DNA of 64,000 bases from Planctomycetota bacterium (GCA_020638875.1 JACKHS010000004.1:124001-188000), one strand, 5' to 3'; shown: positions 52,290 to 62,044, counted from the first letter of the stretch. The notes: generated by a model from the letters alone, not told the origin. Program-made: numbers and translations.

Positions 52290-53999
52290 TCAGGGCACGA
52301 AGGTGATCTTCAGCGCGTCCGAGAGGTCGAAGCCCGCGCCGCCGGCCTGCGGGTCGCGGAACCAGGCCTGGAAGTACCAGGTCGAACCGGCGTTGATCGC
52401 GCCGGCCATCGTGGGCGGGTTGTTCACGTCGAGGCCGTAGCTCAGCGTGTTGCCCGTCGCGACGGTGATGGCGAGGCGCTGGAAGGGCGCCGACACGCAG
52501 CGGATGCCGTTGCCGAAGGGCACCGCGGCCTGGCCCGGACCGTAGTAGAAGATGCCGGGCTGGTTCGGGACGGGCGAGGCCGAGAGCTGCAGGTTGTTGC
52601 CGCCGACGCTGGTGCTGCCGGTCGCGCCCATCACCGCCGGCGCACCGGTGGAGTTGGCGCCGCTGGAGCAGACGCTGTCCCACGCCGTGCCGTCGCACTC
52701 GTCGGGCAGGCCGTTCGCGTTGAGGTCGCTCGAGATGCCGAGCGCGATGTCGCAGGTGTCCGGCACGCCGTTGTTGTTGCAGTCGACGCCCGAGGTCTGG
52801 AACACGTGCACGTAGTTCTCGAGGCTCGCGTTGTCGCCGACGACCGCGACGGTGCCCTGCATCGCCACCGACACGCCGAAGCGTTGCAGGTTGACGCCGC
52901 CCGAGGGGCTCTCGAGCCAGTACTGAGGCACCCACGCGCCGCCGACGCGGTCGCAGACCCACGTGCGGCCGTAGTCGACGCCGCCCTGCTGGCGGAACGG
53001 CATGCCGACCAGGGCGCGGTCGCCGTCGTAGTCCACCGCGAAGCCGTAGCGGTCGACCGACGCGCCGCTCGGGTCGAAGAGCTTGTCGCTCTGGACCCAC
53101 GAGCCGCTGAACTCGTTGAAGAAGTACGCGGCGCCCGAACCGACGCCGGAGTTCTGAGCGATCGGCGCGCCGACCATGACCTCCTTCACGCCGAGCGCCA
53201 CGTCCCAGCCGAAGGCGGCGTTGGGCGAGAAGTCGGTCGCGATGAGCTTGATGTTCGCCAGCCAGTTCCCGCCGACACGGTCGAACACGTACGCCGCGCC
53301 GGCGTTGTTGCCGCCGTTGTCGTCGCCCGGCGTGCCGACCACGATGCGATCGTCGAGGACGTCGACGGCGTGACCGTAGCTCGGGGTGTTGAAGACGTCG
53401 TTCGGCACGACCTTGGCGCTGTACGTCCAGTTCGTGCCGATGAGGTCGAACACGTAGACCGCGCCGCCGTTGGGCGCGCTCGGCGTCGTCTGGGCGCTGG
53501 GCGCGCCGACGACGATGCGCGTGCCGTCGATCGCCACCGAGTGGCCGAAGCGGTCACCCGCGACGCCCTCGTTGGGCGTCAGGTAGTCCCTCACGGACCA
53601 CACGTTGCCGCTGCGCTGGAACACGACGACCACGCCGCTGCCGGGCGCGAAGCCGTCGCCGTCGGGCGCGCCGACCACCGCGAAGTCGTCCGAGAGCGCG
53701 ACGCTCGAGCCGAAGTGGTCGCCGGCGTCGATCTGGCCGGCGAGCAGCTTGGTCTCGTGGACGAGCTGGCCGCCTTGCGCGCGGTAGACCCACGCGGTGC
53801 CCGCGTCGAACCCGAGGTCGTCGTCCGCGGGCGCGCCGATGAGCGCGCGCGAGCTCGTGGTGGCGACGACGCGGCCGAAGCTGTCGTTCTGCAAGGTGTC
53901 GAAGCCCTGGAGCGTCTGCTCGGGGCACTGGGCCGCGGCCGATGCGGCCAGGGCGAGAACGGCGAGGACGCCGCGGGTGGTCCGGGTGAGTTGGTTCAT
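52290..53999 (-). CDS. Exported FG-GAP-like propeller protein with calcium-loop linker and shared C-terminal module
   Basis: 569 aa, ATG at 53999. Signal peptide residues 1-23 (GVLAVLALAASAAAQ). Residues 30-410 contain about seven FG-GAP/integrin-like blades, each with a D-x-F/Y-G-x-x-V/A pattern (DSFGRVVAT, DHFGSSVALS, DRFGHSVAID, DRYGFAVDYD) and VVGAP strands. Next is a pair of Asp/Asn-rich calcium loops (DCNNNGVPDTCD, DLNANGLPDECD; about 415-445), then the same C-terminal module seen at 22.2 and 23.3 kb (PNQPGIFYYG, FGNGIRC, FQAWFRDP, FDLSDALKITFVP). Probably a surface or extracellular protein; function unknown. Confidence 0.82.
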   Translation of the reverse strand: MNQLTRTTRGVLAVLALAASAAAQCPEQTLQGFDTLQNDSFGRVVATTSSRALIGAPADDDLGFDAGTAWVYRAQGGQLVHETKLLAGQIDAGDHFGSSVALSDDFAVVGAPDGDGFAPGSGVVVVFQRSGNVWSVRDYLTPNEGVAGDRFGHSVAIDGTRIVVGAPSAQTTPSAPNGGAVYVFDLIGTNWTYSAKVVPNDVFNTPSYGHAVDVLDDRIVVGTPGDDNGGNNAGAAYVFDRVGGNWLANIKLIATDFSPNAAFGWDVALGVKEVMVGAPIAQNSGVGSGAAYFFNEFSGSWVQSDKLFDPSGASVDRYGFAVDYDGDRALVGMPFRQQGGVDYGRTWVCDRVGGAWVPQYWLESPSGGVNLQRFGVSVAMQGTVAVVGDNASLENYVHVFQTSGVDCNNNGVPDTCDIALGISSDLNANGLPDECDGTAWDSVCSSGANSTGAPAVMGATGSTSVGGNNLQLSASPVPNQPGIFYYGPGQAAVPFGNGIRCVSAPFQRLAITVATGNTLSYGLDVNNPPTMAGAINAGSTWYFQAWFRDPQAGGAGFDLSDALKITFVP

Positions 54000-54109
54000 G
54001 GGGTCGATCGGAGTCGTGGGGTTGGGGAAGCGCGCGGTGCTCCCCGTCCCGCGGGACCCGTCGGAGTTGACCCCCGATCTCCGAAAAACCCCGACCGTCT
54101 CCCGCGCGC

Positions 54110-57100
54110 TCAGCGCGGCGCGCCGACCAGCACGAAGGCCGCCCAGTAGCGCGGGTGCGAGAAGTCGTAGCTCGCCTCGCTGGGGCGCGAGGTCGGCGCG
54201 GCCCCCGGGCGCGGGAAGCCGTCGCGGGCGCGCGCCACGCCCTCGAGGCCGAGCGCTTCGAGGTCGCGCCGGTTCTCGGCCGCCGCGCGGCCGGCCAGCC
54301 ACGCGCGCGCCTCGGTGAGCGCTGCCGTCGCCGGCAGCGGCGCGCCCGGTGCGTAGCGCTCGCCGCCCGCTTCGCGCGGCTCCGCGTGCTCGCCCAGGAG
54401 GCCTTCGTAGAAGCGCCGCATGAACAGCACGGTCGCGCGGTCGTCGACGCGCCAGCGGCTGACGAGCGTGCACTCGGCGCCGGCCGACCAGAAGCCCCAC
54501 GACAGCCCCAGGTAGCTGTCGCCGACGCGCGAGCCCGCGCCCGAGTCGCACGCCGACAGCGTCACGAGCCGGCAGCCGACGAGCCGCCCGCGCCAGGCGG
54601 CGAGCAGCCGCGCGAGCGTCAGCGGTTCCGCGTCGGGTCCGTCGAGCGCCAGGCCCAGGCCCGAGGTGAGCGGGTGGTCCGACGTCCCCGGCCAGCCGTG
54701 CGTGGCGAGGTGCACGTAGCGCGCGCCGCTCACCGCGCGCTCGAGCTCGGCGAGGTTCGCGTCGGCTTGCACGAGCACGCGCGTGTCGAGCCCGGCCGCG
54801 CGCAGCAAGCCGTCCACGGCGCCGGCCTCGACGCGCGTGCCCGGCAGAGGCGTGAGCGCGCCGCGCGGCGAGCTCGCGCCGTCGAAGCGCGGGTCGCCGA
54901 CGACGACGGCGCGCGGCGCTTCCGTGCGCTCCTCGTCGGCGAGGCTGCGCAGCGCGGCGAGCGACGCGGCGGAGACGGCGGTGCTGTACGGGCGCGCGGG
55001 CGCGAGCAGCTCGAGCGGCAGGCGCGTGAGCGGCCCGTCGGGCACGACGATCCAGCGCTCGCGCGCCGGGCGGTCCGCGGGCAACAGGCGCCGCGCGAGG
55101 TCCGACGCGGGCGCGAGCGGTGTCGCGTCGTCCTCGAGCCCGCGCAGCAGCGCCAGCACGTCGTCGTGCAGGCGTTCGACCTCGTCCGCGCCGGACGCGA
55201 TCGCGTGCACGCTGAGCGCGCCCTCGGCGTCGACCTCGAAGCGAGCGACGAGCGCGTCGCACCAGAGGAACTCGAGCAGCCGCTCGTCGTCGCGCAGCCA
55301 CGCGCCGTGCGCGCCGGCGCTCGCCGCGGCGTCGGAGGCGACGGCGTCGTCCGCGTCGGCACGCGCGTCGGGCGCGTCGACGAGCCGCTCGGCGAGCGCG
55401 GCGCGCGCCTGCTCGACCTGCCGGTCCGCGGCTTCGACCAGCGCAGCTCGACGGTCGCCCAGGTCGCCGCGCGTGCGCAACGCGGCGGCGCGGTGCTCGG
55501 CGGCGCGCAGGGCGCTGCGCGCGGCCTCGTCATGGTCTTCGGCGTCGCGCGTGGCTGCCTGCGCCCGTGCGCCGTGCAGCAGGTCGAGCAGCGGGAGCGC
55601 GCGGCCGCGCTCGAGGGCCAGCAGCGCGCGCTCCTCCTGCTCGCGCGCGAGGTGCACGCGCGCGAGCGTGCGCGAGAGGTCCTCGAGCTCGAGACGGCCG
55701 GCCCACAGCGCGCGCTCGCGCTCCTCGCCGAGCACGCGACCGCGCAGGTCGAGCTGGCGCTCGAGCGCGGCCGACAGCAGCGCCGCCGCTTCGTCGAGGC
55801 GGCCCGCGCGCAGCGCGAGGCGCGCGAGACCGAGCTCGCACGCCGCGCGCTCGAGGGGCGCGGAGTCGTCGAGCAACTCCAGCGCCGTCGCGTAGCCCGC
55901 GCGCGCCGCGTCGAGGTCGCCGCCGGTCAGCGCGAGGTCGGCTTCCTGCCGCCAGGCCGCGCCGCGCACGTGCGCGCCGTGCTCGCCGTACAGCGCGCCG
56001 AGCTCGCGTCGGCTCTCACGGGCCGCCGCGCGCGCCTCGTCGAGGTGACCGGCGGCGGCGAGGTAACGCGGCAGTCGGCGCCGCGTGTCCGCGATCTCGA
56101 GCAGGCCCCGGGGCGCGAGCTCGATGCGCAGCGCCAGCGCGCGCCGCGCGGCGTCCAGCGCGGCCGGCGCGTCGCCCTCCAGGCCTTCGAGCGACGCGAG
56201 CAGGTCGAGCACGCCGGGCAGGTCCGTGCGCGGATGACCGGGGTGCGCCTCGGCCACCGCGCGCGCGGCCTCGAGCTCCGCGCGCGCCGCGCCGAAGTCG
56301 CCGCGCGTCAGCAGCACGCGCGCGAGCACCATGCGGTGGTTGGCGAGGTCGGGGTGGCCGTCGGGGAACAGCTCGCGCAGTTGGCGCAGGCCTTCGCGCG
56401 CGAGCCGCTCGGCGCGCGCCAGGTCGCCGGCGCCGGTCTCGAGGCCGGCGAGCAGGCTCGCGGCGTAGGCCGAGTCGCGGCTCGCGCCCTGCGGCAGCTC
56501 CGCGGCGCGCTGCAGCGCCTCCTCGAGCGCGGCACGCGCCGCGGCGTCGCGGCCGAGCTCGCTCTCGATCTGGCCGAGGTTCGTGAGGCTGTTCACGAGC
56601 GCCGCGACGTCGTCGGGCGCGACGGCGCGGCGCAGGTCGAGCGCGTGCGCGTGCAGGTCGCGCGCGAGGGGCAGCTCGCCGGCGAGCACGAGCACGTTCG
56701 CGAGGTTGACCAGCGACACCGCGTAGCCCGCGTCGAGCTCGCCGGTCGTCGCGCGGCGCAGCGCCAGCGACGCGCGGGCGAGGCGCTCGGCGTCGTCGAG
56801 GCGCCCCTCGCTGGTCGCGAGCGTGGCGAGCACGTTCAGCGCCATCGAGCGCAGGCGCACCAGGTCGCCGTCGCCGCGCGCGAGCCCGCGCCACGCCGCG
56901 CAGCACGAACGTCGCGCGAGGTCGAACTCGCCCTGCGCGTAGAGCAGCGCCGCCATCGAGTAGCGGTTGGCCGCGGCTTCGGCGTGGTCGGGGCCGAGCG
57001 CGCCGTCGACCGCGCGCTGGTAGGCGAGCGCGCGCGTGAGCGCCTCGTCGACGCGCCCGGCGGCCGCGAGCTGCGGCACCTCGAGCGTCGCCGCGAAGCT

Positions 57101-57541
57101 GCTCGCGACGCGCGCCTGCGCGGCCTCGTCGAGTTCGCTCAGCGCGCCGAGCAGCGCCGCGTAGTGGTGGGCCTCGCGCGTCTGGAAGTCGTCCGCGCCG
57201 TACGTCTCGGCGAGCAGCGCGTGCATGCGCTCGCCGACCTCCTGCCCGCGCGCGTGCTCGCCGCCCAGGCGCGCGCGCACGAGCTCGCCGCCCAGCGCGC
57301 GCAGCTCTGGCGGCAGCGCGGGCCGCTCGGCCGGAGCGGGCTCGGCGCGCACCAGCTCGGCGACGGTCGGCACCTCGCCGAGCTCCGCCACGACCTCCTG
57401 GACCGAGGGCACCGCGAGCGCGTCGAGGTAGGCCGCCACGGCCTCGACGCCGGTCGGCGACGGAGGGTCCTGGGGCGCAGCGGCCCCGACCGTCGCGACC
57501 GCCGCGAGGACGAGGCCTGCGAGCAGCGGCGAGCGAGCCAT
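54110..57541 (-). CDS. Exported CHAT-domain protease with TPR repeats
   Basis: 1143 aa. Signal peptide residues 1-22 (LLAGLVLAAVATVGAAAPQ). Residues 90-700 are TPR-like helical pairs (AYAVSLVNLANVLVLAGELPL, ALVNSLTNLGQIESELGRD, DLANHRMVLARVLLTRGDFG). The C-terminal 300 residues form a CHAT caspase-like domain with the catalytic pair intact: H948 in YVHLATHGW and C998 in VTLSACDSGAG, plus SRWRVDDRATVLFMRRFYEGL and a terminal FSHPRYWAAFVLVG. TPR-CHAT proteins are usually cytoplasmic partners in toxin, phage-defence or stress systems; here the signal peptide suggests export. It lies downstream in direction from mutS-side genes and upstream of the FG-GAP and sigma genes. Substrate unknown. Confidence 0.88.
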   Translation of the reverse strand: MARSPLLAGLVLAAVATVGAAAPQDPPSPTGVEAVAAYLDALAVPSVQEVVAELGEVPTVAELVRAEPAPAERPALPPELRALGGELVRARLGGEHARGQEVGERMHALLAETYGADDFQTREAHHYAALLGALSELDEAAQARVASSFAATLEVPQLAAAGRVDEALTRALAYQRAVDGALGPDHAEAAANRYSMAALLYAQGEFDLARRSCCAAWRGLARGDGDLVRLRSMALNVLATLATSEGRLDDAERLARASLALRRATTGELDAGYAVSLVNLANVLVLAGELPLARDLHAHALDLRRAVAPDDVAALVNSLTNLGQIESELGRDAAARAALEEALQRAAELPQGASRDSAYAASLLAGLETGAGDLARAERLAREGLRQLRELFPDGHPDLANHRMVLARVLLTRGDFGAARAELEAARAVAEAHPGHPRTDLPGVLDLLASLEGLEGDAPAALDAARRALALRIELAPRGLLEIADTRRRLPRYLAAAGHLDEARAAARESRRELGALYGEHGAHVRGAAWRQEADLALTGGDLDAARAGYATALELLDDSAPLERAACELGLARLALRAGRLDEAAALLSAALERQLDLRGRVLGEERERALWAGRLELEDLSRTLARVHLAREQEERALLALERGRALPLLDLLHGARAQAATRDAEDHDEAARSALRAAEHRAAALRTRGDLGDRRAALVEAADRQVEQARAALAERLVDAPDARADADDAVASDAAASAGAHGAWLRDDERLLEFLWCDALVARFEVDAEGALSVHAIASGADEVERLHDDVLALLRGLEDDATPLAPASDLARRLLPADRPARERWIVVPDGPLTRLPLELLAPARPYSTAVSAASLAALRSLADEERTEAPRAVVVGDPRFDGASSPRGALTPLPGTRVEAGAVDGLLRAAGLDTRVLVQADANLAELERAVSGARYVHLATHGWPGTSDHPLTSGLGLALDGPDAEPLTLARLLAAWRGRLVGCRLVTLSACDSGAGSRVGDSYLGLSWGFWSAGAECTLVSRWRVDDRATVLFMRRFYEGLLGEHAEPREAGGERYAPGAPLPATAALTEARAWLAGRAAAENRRDLEALGLEGVARARDGFPRPGAAPTSRPSEASYDFSHPRYWAAFVLVGAPR

Positions 57542-57585
57542 CGCCAGAGTCTATCCCGCCCTGGCGGCGGGGCCGGATCGAGGCC

Positions 57586-58887
57586 TCAGCGCGCGAACCA
57601 GAAGTAGGCGAGCATCGGCAGCGACAGGGCCAGGCGGCCGAGCCCCGGCTCTTGGCGGCGTCTCGCAGGCTGCGCGCGCTGCACGAGACCTCGCAAGAGG
57701 GAGGCGTCCCTCCGCTTGTTCCGCTCGCGGAGTCGACGGGCTCTGCGGGCCGCGGGGTGCGCGGAGGACTCCTCGACGGACTCGTAGGCCGGGAGCCAGG
57801 AGTTCCAGGGACGTAGCAGGGCGGCCGAGAGGCGCTCCACGCCGAAGAGCAAGGCGCTCACGAGCAAGGACGCGGGCGCGAGCACGAGCGCGACGATCGT
57901 CGTCTGCGCGGCGACGGCGAGGGTCACGAGGAAGGGCCAGGCCGCGTCGAGCGGCTGGTCCCAGGTGATCCACAGGAACGCCCCTGCGGCCAGGACCCCG
58001 GCGCGCTCGAGTCGGCGGGCGTCGAGCCAGTCCGGCCGGAGCGAGCCCTCGCGAACAAGCGCGCCCGGGGAGAGCGCCACGAGCGCGTACGCGCAGAGGG
58101 TCGTACACAGCCCGCACGCGATCAGCCCGGCCGCGGAGAGCGGCGCCGCGGGCGAGACGTGCGTGTGCTCCAGCACCTGGCGCGACAGCCAGTCCGCGCT
58201 CAGGCGCACGAGCACCAGGCTCGCCAGGCCGGCGACGTACGTCGCGGCCGCGCCGCAGAGCAGCAGCAGCGCCCTGCGCAGCTGGCGCCTCGAGAGGTCA
58301 CCGTCAACGCGCAACCAGCGCGCGGCGAGCGTGGAGGTCAAGAGCTCGTCGAGCACCTGAAGGGTCAGCAGCGCCAGGGCGAGCTCGAGCATGCGCATCG
58401 CCGCCCAGTGCAGCTCCGTGGAGCCGTAGAACGCGTTGGTGAGCAGCAGCACCGGGACGAAAGCCGTCACGCCGCGCGCCGCGCTGCGCGCGCGGTGGAG
58501 GAGCGGCGATGCGCGCGGGAAGCGCGCGTGGAGCCAGGCGTGCGCCAGCTCGTGCGCGCCGACGGCCCAGTGCGTCGCGTCGTTCTTGTAGTACGTCCGG
58601 TGCTCCAGGAGGATGCGCCGCGCGGCGGGCCGGTAGCTGTTCGCGGCCTCGCCCTCGGGCGCCGCCAGGATCTCGAGCTGCTCGCGGATCCCGAGGCGGC
58701 GCGCCTCGCGCTCGACCCACTCCCCGGTCACGAGCGGGAGGTCGTCGGGCAGGCTGGCGTCGAGCCAGCGTGCGAAGACGTCGTGAGCGCGCGAGACCGC
58801 GAGCATCAGCGACTCGGGCAGGGACGTGAGCAGGACGTAGAGCCACCAAGTGCTGACGACGCTCCAGAGCGAGGCGAGCATCGGCAC
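57586..58887 (-). CDS. Membrane-embedded HELAH zinc metallopeptidase
   Basis: 433 aa. An N-terminal hydrophobic segment (residues 8-33) precedes a peptidase core with VGAHELAHAWLH (HExxH, about residues 111-122). At least six further membrane helices follow (VTAFVPVLLLTNAFYG, LLLLCGAAATYVAGLASLV, LIACGLCTTLCAYALVAL, IVALVLAPASLLVSALLFG), and a basic C-terminal tail. Only the HExxH is certain; it recalls YugP- or M48/M56-like membrane peptidases, but the third zinc ligand is not obvious to me. Probably an envelope protease. Cytoplasmic or external orientation of the active site cannot be fixed. Confidence 0.7.
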   Translation of the reverse strand: MPMLASLWSVVSTWWLYVLLTSLPESLMLAVSRAHDVFARWLDASLPDDLPLVTGEWVEREARRLGIREQLEILAAPEGEAANSYRPAARRILLEHRTYYKNDATHWAVGAHELAHAWLHARFPRASPLLHRARSAARGVTAFVPVLLLTNAFYGSTELHWAAMRMLELALALLTLQVLDELLTSTLAARWLRVDGDLSRRQLRRALLLLCGAAATYVAGLASLVLVRLSADWLSRQVLEHTHVSPAAPLSAAGLIACGLCTTLCAYALVALSPGALVREGSLRPDWLDARRLERAGVLAAGAFLWITWDQPLDAAWPFLVTLAVAAQTTIVALVLAPASLLVSALLFGVERLSAALLRPWNSWLPAYESVEESSAHPAARRARRLRERNKRRDASLLRGLVQRAQPARRRQEPGLGRLALSLPMLAYFWFAR

Positions 58888-58935
58888 ATCGTGGGCGAGC
58901 GCCGTGGAGGCGGCAAGGCCGCGCGCGATGCGCCG

Positions 58936-61587
58936 CTACAGCAGGCCTCTCAGCCGCGCGAGCTCCTGCAGCGCCTCGAGGGGCGTCAGGCGGTCCGGGT
59001 CGAGCTGGCGCAGCTCCTGCTCGACGCGGCTGGGGGCGGCGGCGAAGAGCGAGAGTTGCTGCGCGGGCGCAGCCGGGCGGGCGGCGTGCTGCGCGATGCG
59101 CGGGGCGAGGTCCTCGGCGTCGTCCTCGATGTCGGTGAGGATCGACTTGGCGCGCTCGAGCAGCGCGCGCGGCACGCCGGCGAGGCGCGCGACGTGGATG
59201 CCGTAGGAGCGGTCGGTGCCGCCGTCGACGATCTTGTGCAGGAAGACGATGCGGTCCTCCCACTCGCGCACGGCGACGCTCTTGTTGCAGACGCCCGCGA
59301 GGCGGCCGGCGAGATCGGTGAGCTGGTGGTAGTGCGTCGCGAAGAGCGTCCGCGCGCCGATCGCCTCGTGCAGGTGCTCGACGATGGCCCACGCGAGCGC
59401 GAGGCCGTCGAAGGTGCTCGTGCCGCGACCGACCTCGTCGAGCACGACGAGCGATCGATCGGTGGCGTTGTTGAGGATGTTCGCGATCTCGACCATCTCG
59501 ACCATGAAGGTCGACGCCCCGCGGCCGATGTCGTCGGCCGAGCCGATGCGCGTGAAGATGCGGTCGACCACGCCGACGCGGGCCCGCGCGGCGGGCACGA
59601 ACGAGCCGATCTGCGCCAGCAGCGTGATGAGCGCGGTCTGGCGGATGTAGGTCGACTTGCCGGCCATGTTCGGGCCGGTCAGCACCGTGATGCGGTGCGC
59701 GCCGTGGTCGAGGCGGCTGTCGTTCGGCACGAAGGCCTCGGTGTCGGGCAGCACCTCGACGACCGGGTGGCGGCCGTCCTCGATCTCGAGCACGTCGGAG
59801 TCGTCGACCTCGGGCGCGACGTAGCGCTGTTGCGCGGCGGTCTCGGCCAGCGAGGCCAGCACGTCCACGCGCGCGACCGCGGCGGCCGTGTCGAGGATGC
59901 GCCGCACCTCGGCGGCGACCTCGTCGCGCAGCTCGCAGAAGATCGCGTACTCCATGTCGAAGGAGCGCTCCTCGGCGCGCAGCACCTTGGTCTCGAACTC
60001 CTTCAGCTCGGGCGTGATGTAGCGCTCGGCGTTCTTGACGGTCTGCTTGCGGACGTAGTGCTCGGGCACCTTGTCGGCTTGCGCGCGCGGCACCTCGATG
60101 AAGTAGCCGAACACCGAGTTGTAGCCGATCTTCAGGCCGGGCAGGCCGGAGCGCGCGCTCTCCTCGGCCTGGAAGCGCGCCATCCAGCTCTTGCCGTCGC
60201 CGGCGATCTGATGGAGCTCGTCGAGCTCGGCCGAGTAGCCCTTGCGCACCATGCCGCCCTCGCGCAGCGTCGGCGGCGGGGCGTCGACGAGCGTCGCGCG
60301 CACGCGCTGCACCACGTCGTCGAGCGGGTCGAGGGAACCGTGCAGGTCCGCGAGCAGGCTCGAGTAGCAGCCGGCGAGCTTCTCCCACAGCGGCCGCACC
60401 GGCTCGAGCGAGCTGGCCAGGTGCACCAGGTCGCGCGCGTTGCCGCGGCCGGTGGAGAGGCGCGCGACGAGGCGCTCGATGTCGCGCACGTCGTCGAGCA
60501 GCGTGCGCACGTCCTCGCGCAGGAAGGGCGCGTCGACGAGCTCGGCCACGGCTTGCTGGCGGCGCGTGATGCGCGCGACGTCGCGCAGCGGCGAGAGCAC
60601 CCACTGGCGCAGCAGGCGCCCGCCCATCGGCGTCGACGTGCGGTCGAGCACCGCGAGCAGCGAGCCCTCGGCGCGACCGTCGCGCTGCGTCTGCACGAGC
60701 TCGAGGCACGAGCGCGTGGCGCGATCGAGCACGAGGAAGCCCGAGGTGTCGACGCGCTCGATGGCGAGCACGTGGTCGCACGCGCCGCGTTGCGTCTCCT
60801 CGAGGTACTCGATCAACGCGCCGGCGGCGGGGATCGCCGCGCTCGCGTCCTCGAGGCCGTAACCCTCGAGCGTGGCGACCTTGAAGTGCGCGAGCAGCGC
60901 GCGCCGCGCGGTGTCGCGCTCGAAGCGCCACGGGTCGCGCTCGGACAGGCGCGGGCCGAACGCGCGCTGGAGCTCGACCGAGAGCTCGGGGTCGTCGCGC
61001 ACGAGATCAGGGCACCACAGGAGCTCGGCCGGCGCGATGCGCGCGAGCTCGTCGGCGAGCCGCGCGCGCGCGACCTCGGTCACGTGGAAGCGGCCGGTCG
61101 ACACGTCGACCCAGGCGATGCCCGCCGCGCGCTCGCCGACCCACAGGCTGGCGAGGTAGTTGTTGGCGCGCGCGTCGAGCGCGTTCTCCTCGGTCAGCGT
61201 GCCGGGCGTGACGACGCGCACGATGCCGCGGTCGACGATGCCCTTGGTCGTGCGCGGGTCGGTGAGCTGCTCGCAGATCGCGACCTTGTGGCCGCGCTGC
61301 ACGAGCCGCAGCAGGTAGCCCTCGGCCGCCTTGACCGGCACGCCGGCCATCGCGATGGCGCCGTCGCCCTTGCTGCGCGAGGTCAGCGCGATGCCCAGCT
61401 CCTTGGCGGCGACCTCGGCGTCGCGCTCGAAGAGCTCGTAGAAGTCGCCCATGCGGAAGAAGAGCAGGGCGTCGGGCTGCTCCTGCTTCGCGCGCCGGAA
61501 CTGCTCCATCATCGCGGACGGCTTCTTCGCGCCGTTTCCCGCGCGCTTCTGGGCTTTTCCGGCCACGATCACGGTCTTCTTGGGCAT
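58936..61587 (-). CDS. mutS: DNA mismatch repair protein MutS
   Basis: 883 aa from the ATG at 61587; the longer upstream frame is rejected because MutS N-termini start shortly before the mismatch-binding loop. That loop is LFFRMGDFYELF with the intercalating Phe and Glu. The connector, lever and clamp domains fill residues 130-580. The ATPase shows Walker A GPNMAGKST (about 636-645), DDIGRGASTFMVEM, VVLDEVGRGTSTFDG and FATHYHQL. The C-terminal helix-turn-helix dimer segment is PLEALQELARLRGL. Cytoplasmic; recognises base mismatches and recruits MutL (not in this window). Divergent from a lipoprotein gene across a 17-bp palindrome. Confidence 0.97.
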   Translation of the reverse strand: MPKKTVIVAGKAQKRAGNGAKKPSAMMEQFRRAKQEQPDALLFFRMGDFYELFERDAEVAAKELGIALTSRSKGDGAIAMAGVPVKAAEGYLLRLVQRGHKVAICEQLTDPRTTKGIVDRGIVRVVTPGTLTEENALDARANNYLASLWVGERAAGIAWVDVSTGRFHVTEVARARLADELARIAPAELLWCPDLVRDDPELSVELQRAFGPRLSERDPWRFERDTARRALLAHFKVATLEGYGLEDASAAIPAAGALIEYLEETQRGACDHVLAIERVDTSGFLVLDRATRSCLELVQTQRDGRAEGSLLAVLDRTSTPMGGRLLRQWVLSPLRDVARITRRQQAVAELVDAPFLREDVRTLLDDVRDIERLVARLSTGRGNARDLVHLASSLEPVRPLWEKLAGCYSSLLADLHGSLDPLDDVVQRVRATLVDAPPPTLREGGMVRKGYSAELDELHQIAGDGKSWMARFQAEESARSGLPGLKIGYNSVFGYFIEVPRAQADKVPEHYVRKQTVKNAERYITPELKEFETKVLRAEERSFDMEYAIFCELRDEVAAEVRRILDTAAAVARVDVLASLAETAAQQRYVAPEVDDSDVLEIEDGRHPVVEVLPDTEAFVPNDSRLDHGAHRITVLTGPNMAGKSTYIRQTALITLLAQIGSFVPAARARVGVVDRIFTRIGSADDIGRGASTFMVEMVEIANILNNATDRSLVVLDEVGRGTSTFDGLALAWAIVEHLHEAIGARTLFATHYHQLTDLAGRLAGVCNKSVAVREWEDRIVFLHKIVDGGTDRSYGIHVARLAGVPRALLERAKSILTDIEDDAEDLAPRIAQHAARPAAPAQQLSLFAAAPSRVEQELRQLDPDRLTPLEALQELARLRGLL

Positions 61588-61597
61588 GGCACCGCAC

Positions 61598-61614
61598 AGC
61601 TTAGTCGCTAAGCT
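61598..61614. promoter_or_regulatory. Palindrome in the mutS/lipoprotein divergent promoter
   Basis: AGCTTAG (61598-61604), TCG, CTAAGCT (61608-61614): perfect 7-bp inverted repeat in the 37-nt space between two divergent start codons. It could be an operator or overlapping -10 elements. Confidence 0.4.
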
Positions 61615-61624
61615 CTGCCGTGCC

Positions 61625-62044
61625 ATGCCGGACCTCCGCGTCACCGCCACGCTGCTGCTCCTCACCGCTCTGGGCGCTTGCCGGAGCCCCGCTTCGCGCC
61701 AGGACGCGGGTCCCCGCGTGGTGCCGGGCGAGTTGGTCGAGAGCGGGGCGGCGCCCTCGGAGGACCACAGCGTCGAGCTCGCGCTCGAGCAGCTCATCCG
61801 TCAGAGCCGCGTCGAGAACGGTGTGCGCGTGGTCGACCTCGAGCTGCGCAACCGCTCGCAGCGCGAGCTGGCCTTCGCCTTCCGGGTCGAGTGGCTCGAC
61901 CGCCGCGGCGAACGCGTGAGCGATCCGAGCGAGCGCTGGAAGCACCTCGTGCTGCCCGCGGAGGCCGCCGCGCCGCTGCGCTTGACCGCGCCGAGCCCGC
62001 GCGCCGAGTCCTGGCGCTTGCGCGCCGCCGCGACCGCGCAGTGA
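61625..62044 (+). CDS. YcfL-like lipoprotein (DUF1425)
   Basis: 139 aa. Lipoprotein signal peptide with the lipobox LGAC at residues 16-19. A DUF1425/YcfL-type beta domain follows (RVVDLELRNRSQRELAFAFRVEWLDRRGERV, WKHLVLPAEAAAPLRLTAPSP). E. coli YcfL is encoded beside LpoB, an activator of PBP1b; no LpoB or penicillin-binding protein is seen here. Anchored in the outer or inner membrane. Divergent from mutS with 37 nt between starts. Confidence 0.78.
   Translation: MPDLRVTATLLLLTALGACRSPASRQDAGPRVVPGELVESGAAPSEDHSVELALEQLIRQSRVENGVRVVDLELRNRSQRELAFAFRVEWLDRRGERVSDPSERWKHLVLPAEAAAPLRLTAPSPRAESWRLRAAATAQ

Noticed and set aside
54155..57607. 1150-residue open frame on the plus strand
   Set aside because: Antisense to the CHAT-TPR gene, whose signal peptide and catalytic residues are intact.
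58159..61611. 1150-residue open frame on the plus strand
   Set aside because: Antisense to mutS and the metallopeptidase gene; no recognisable sequence.
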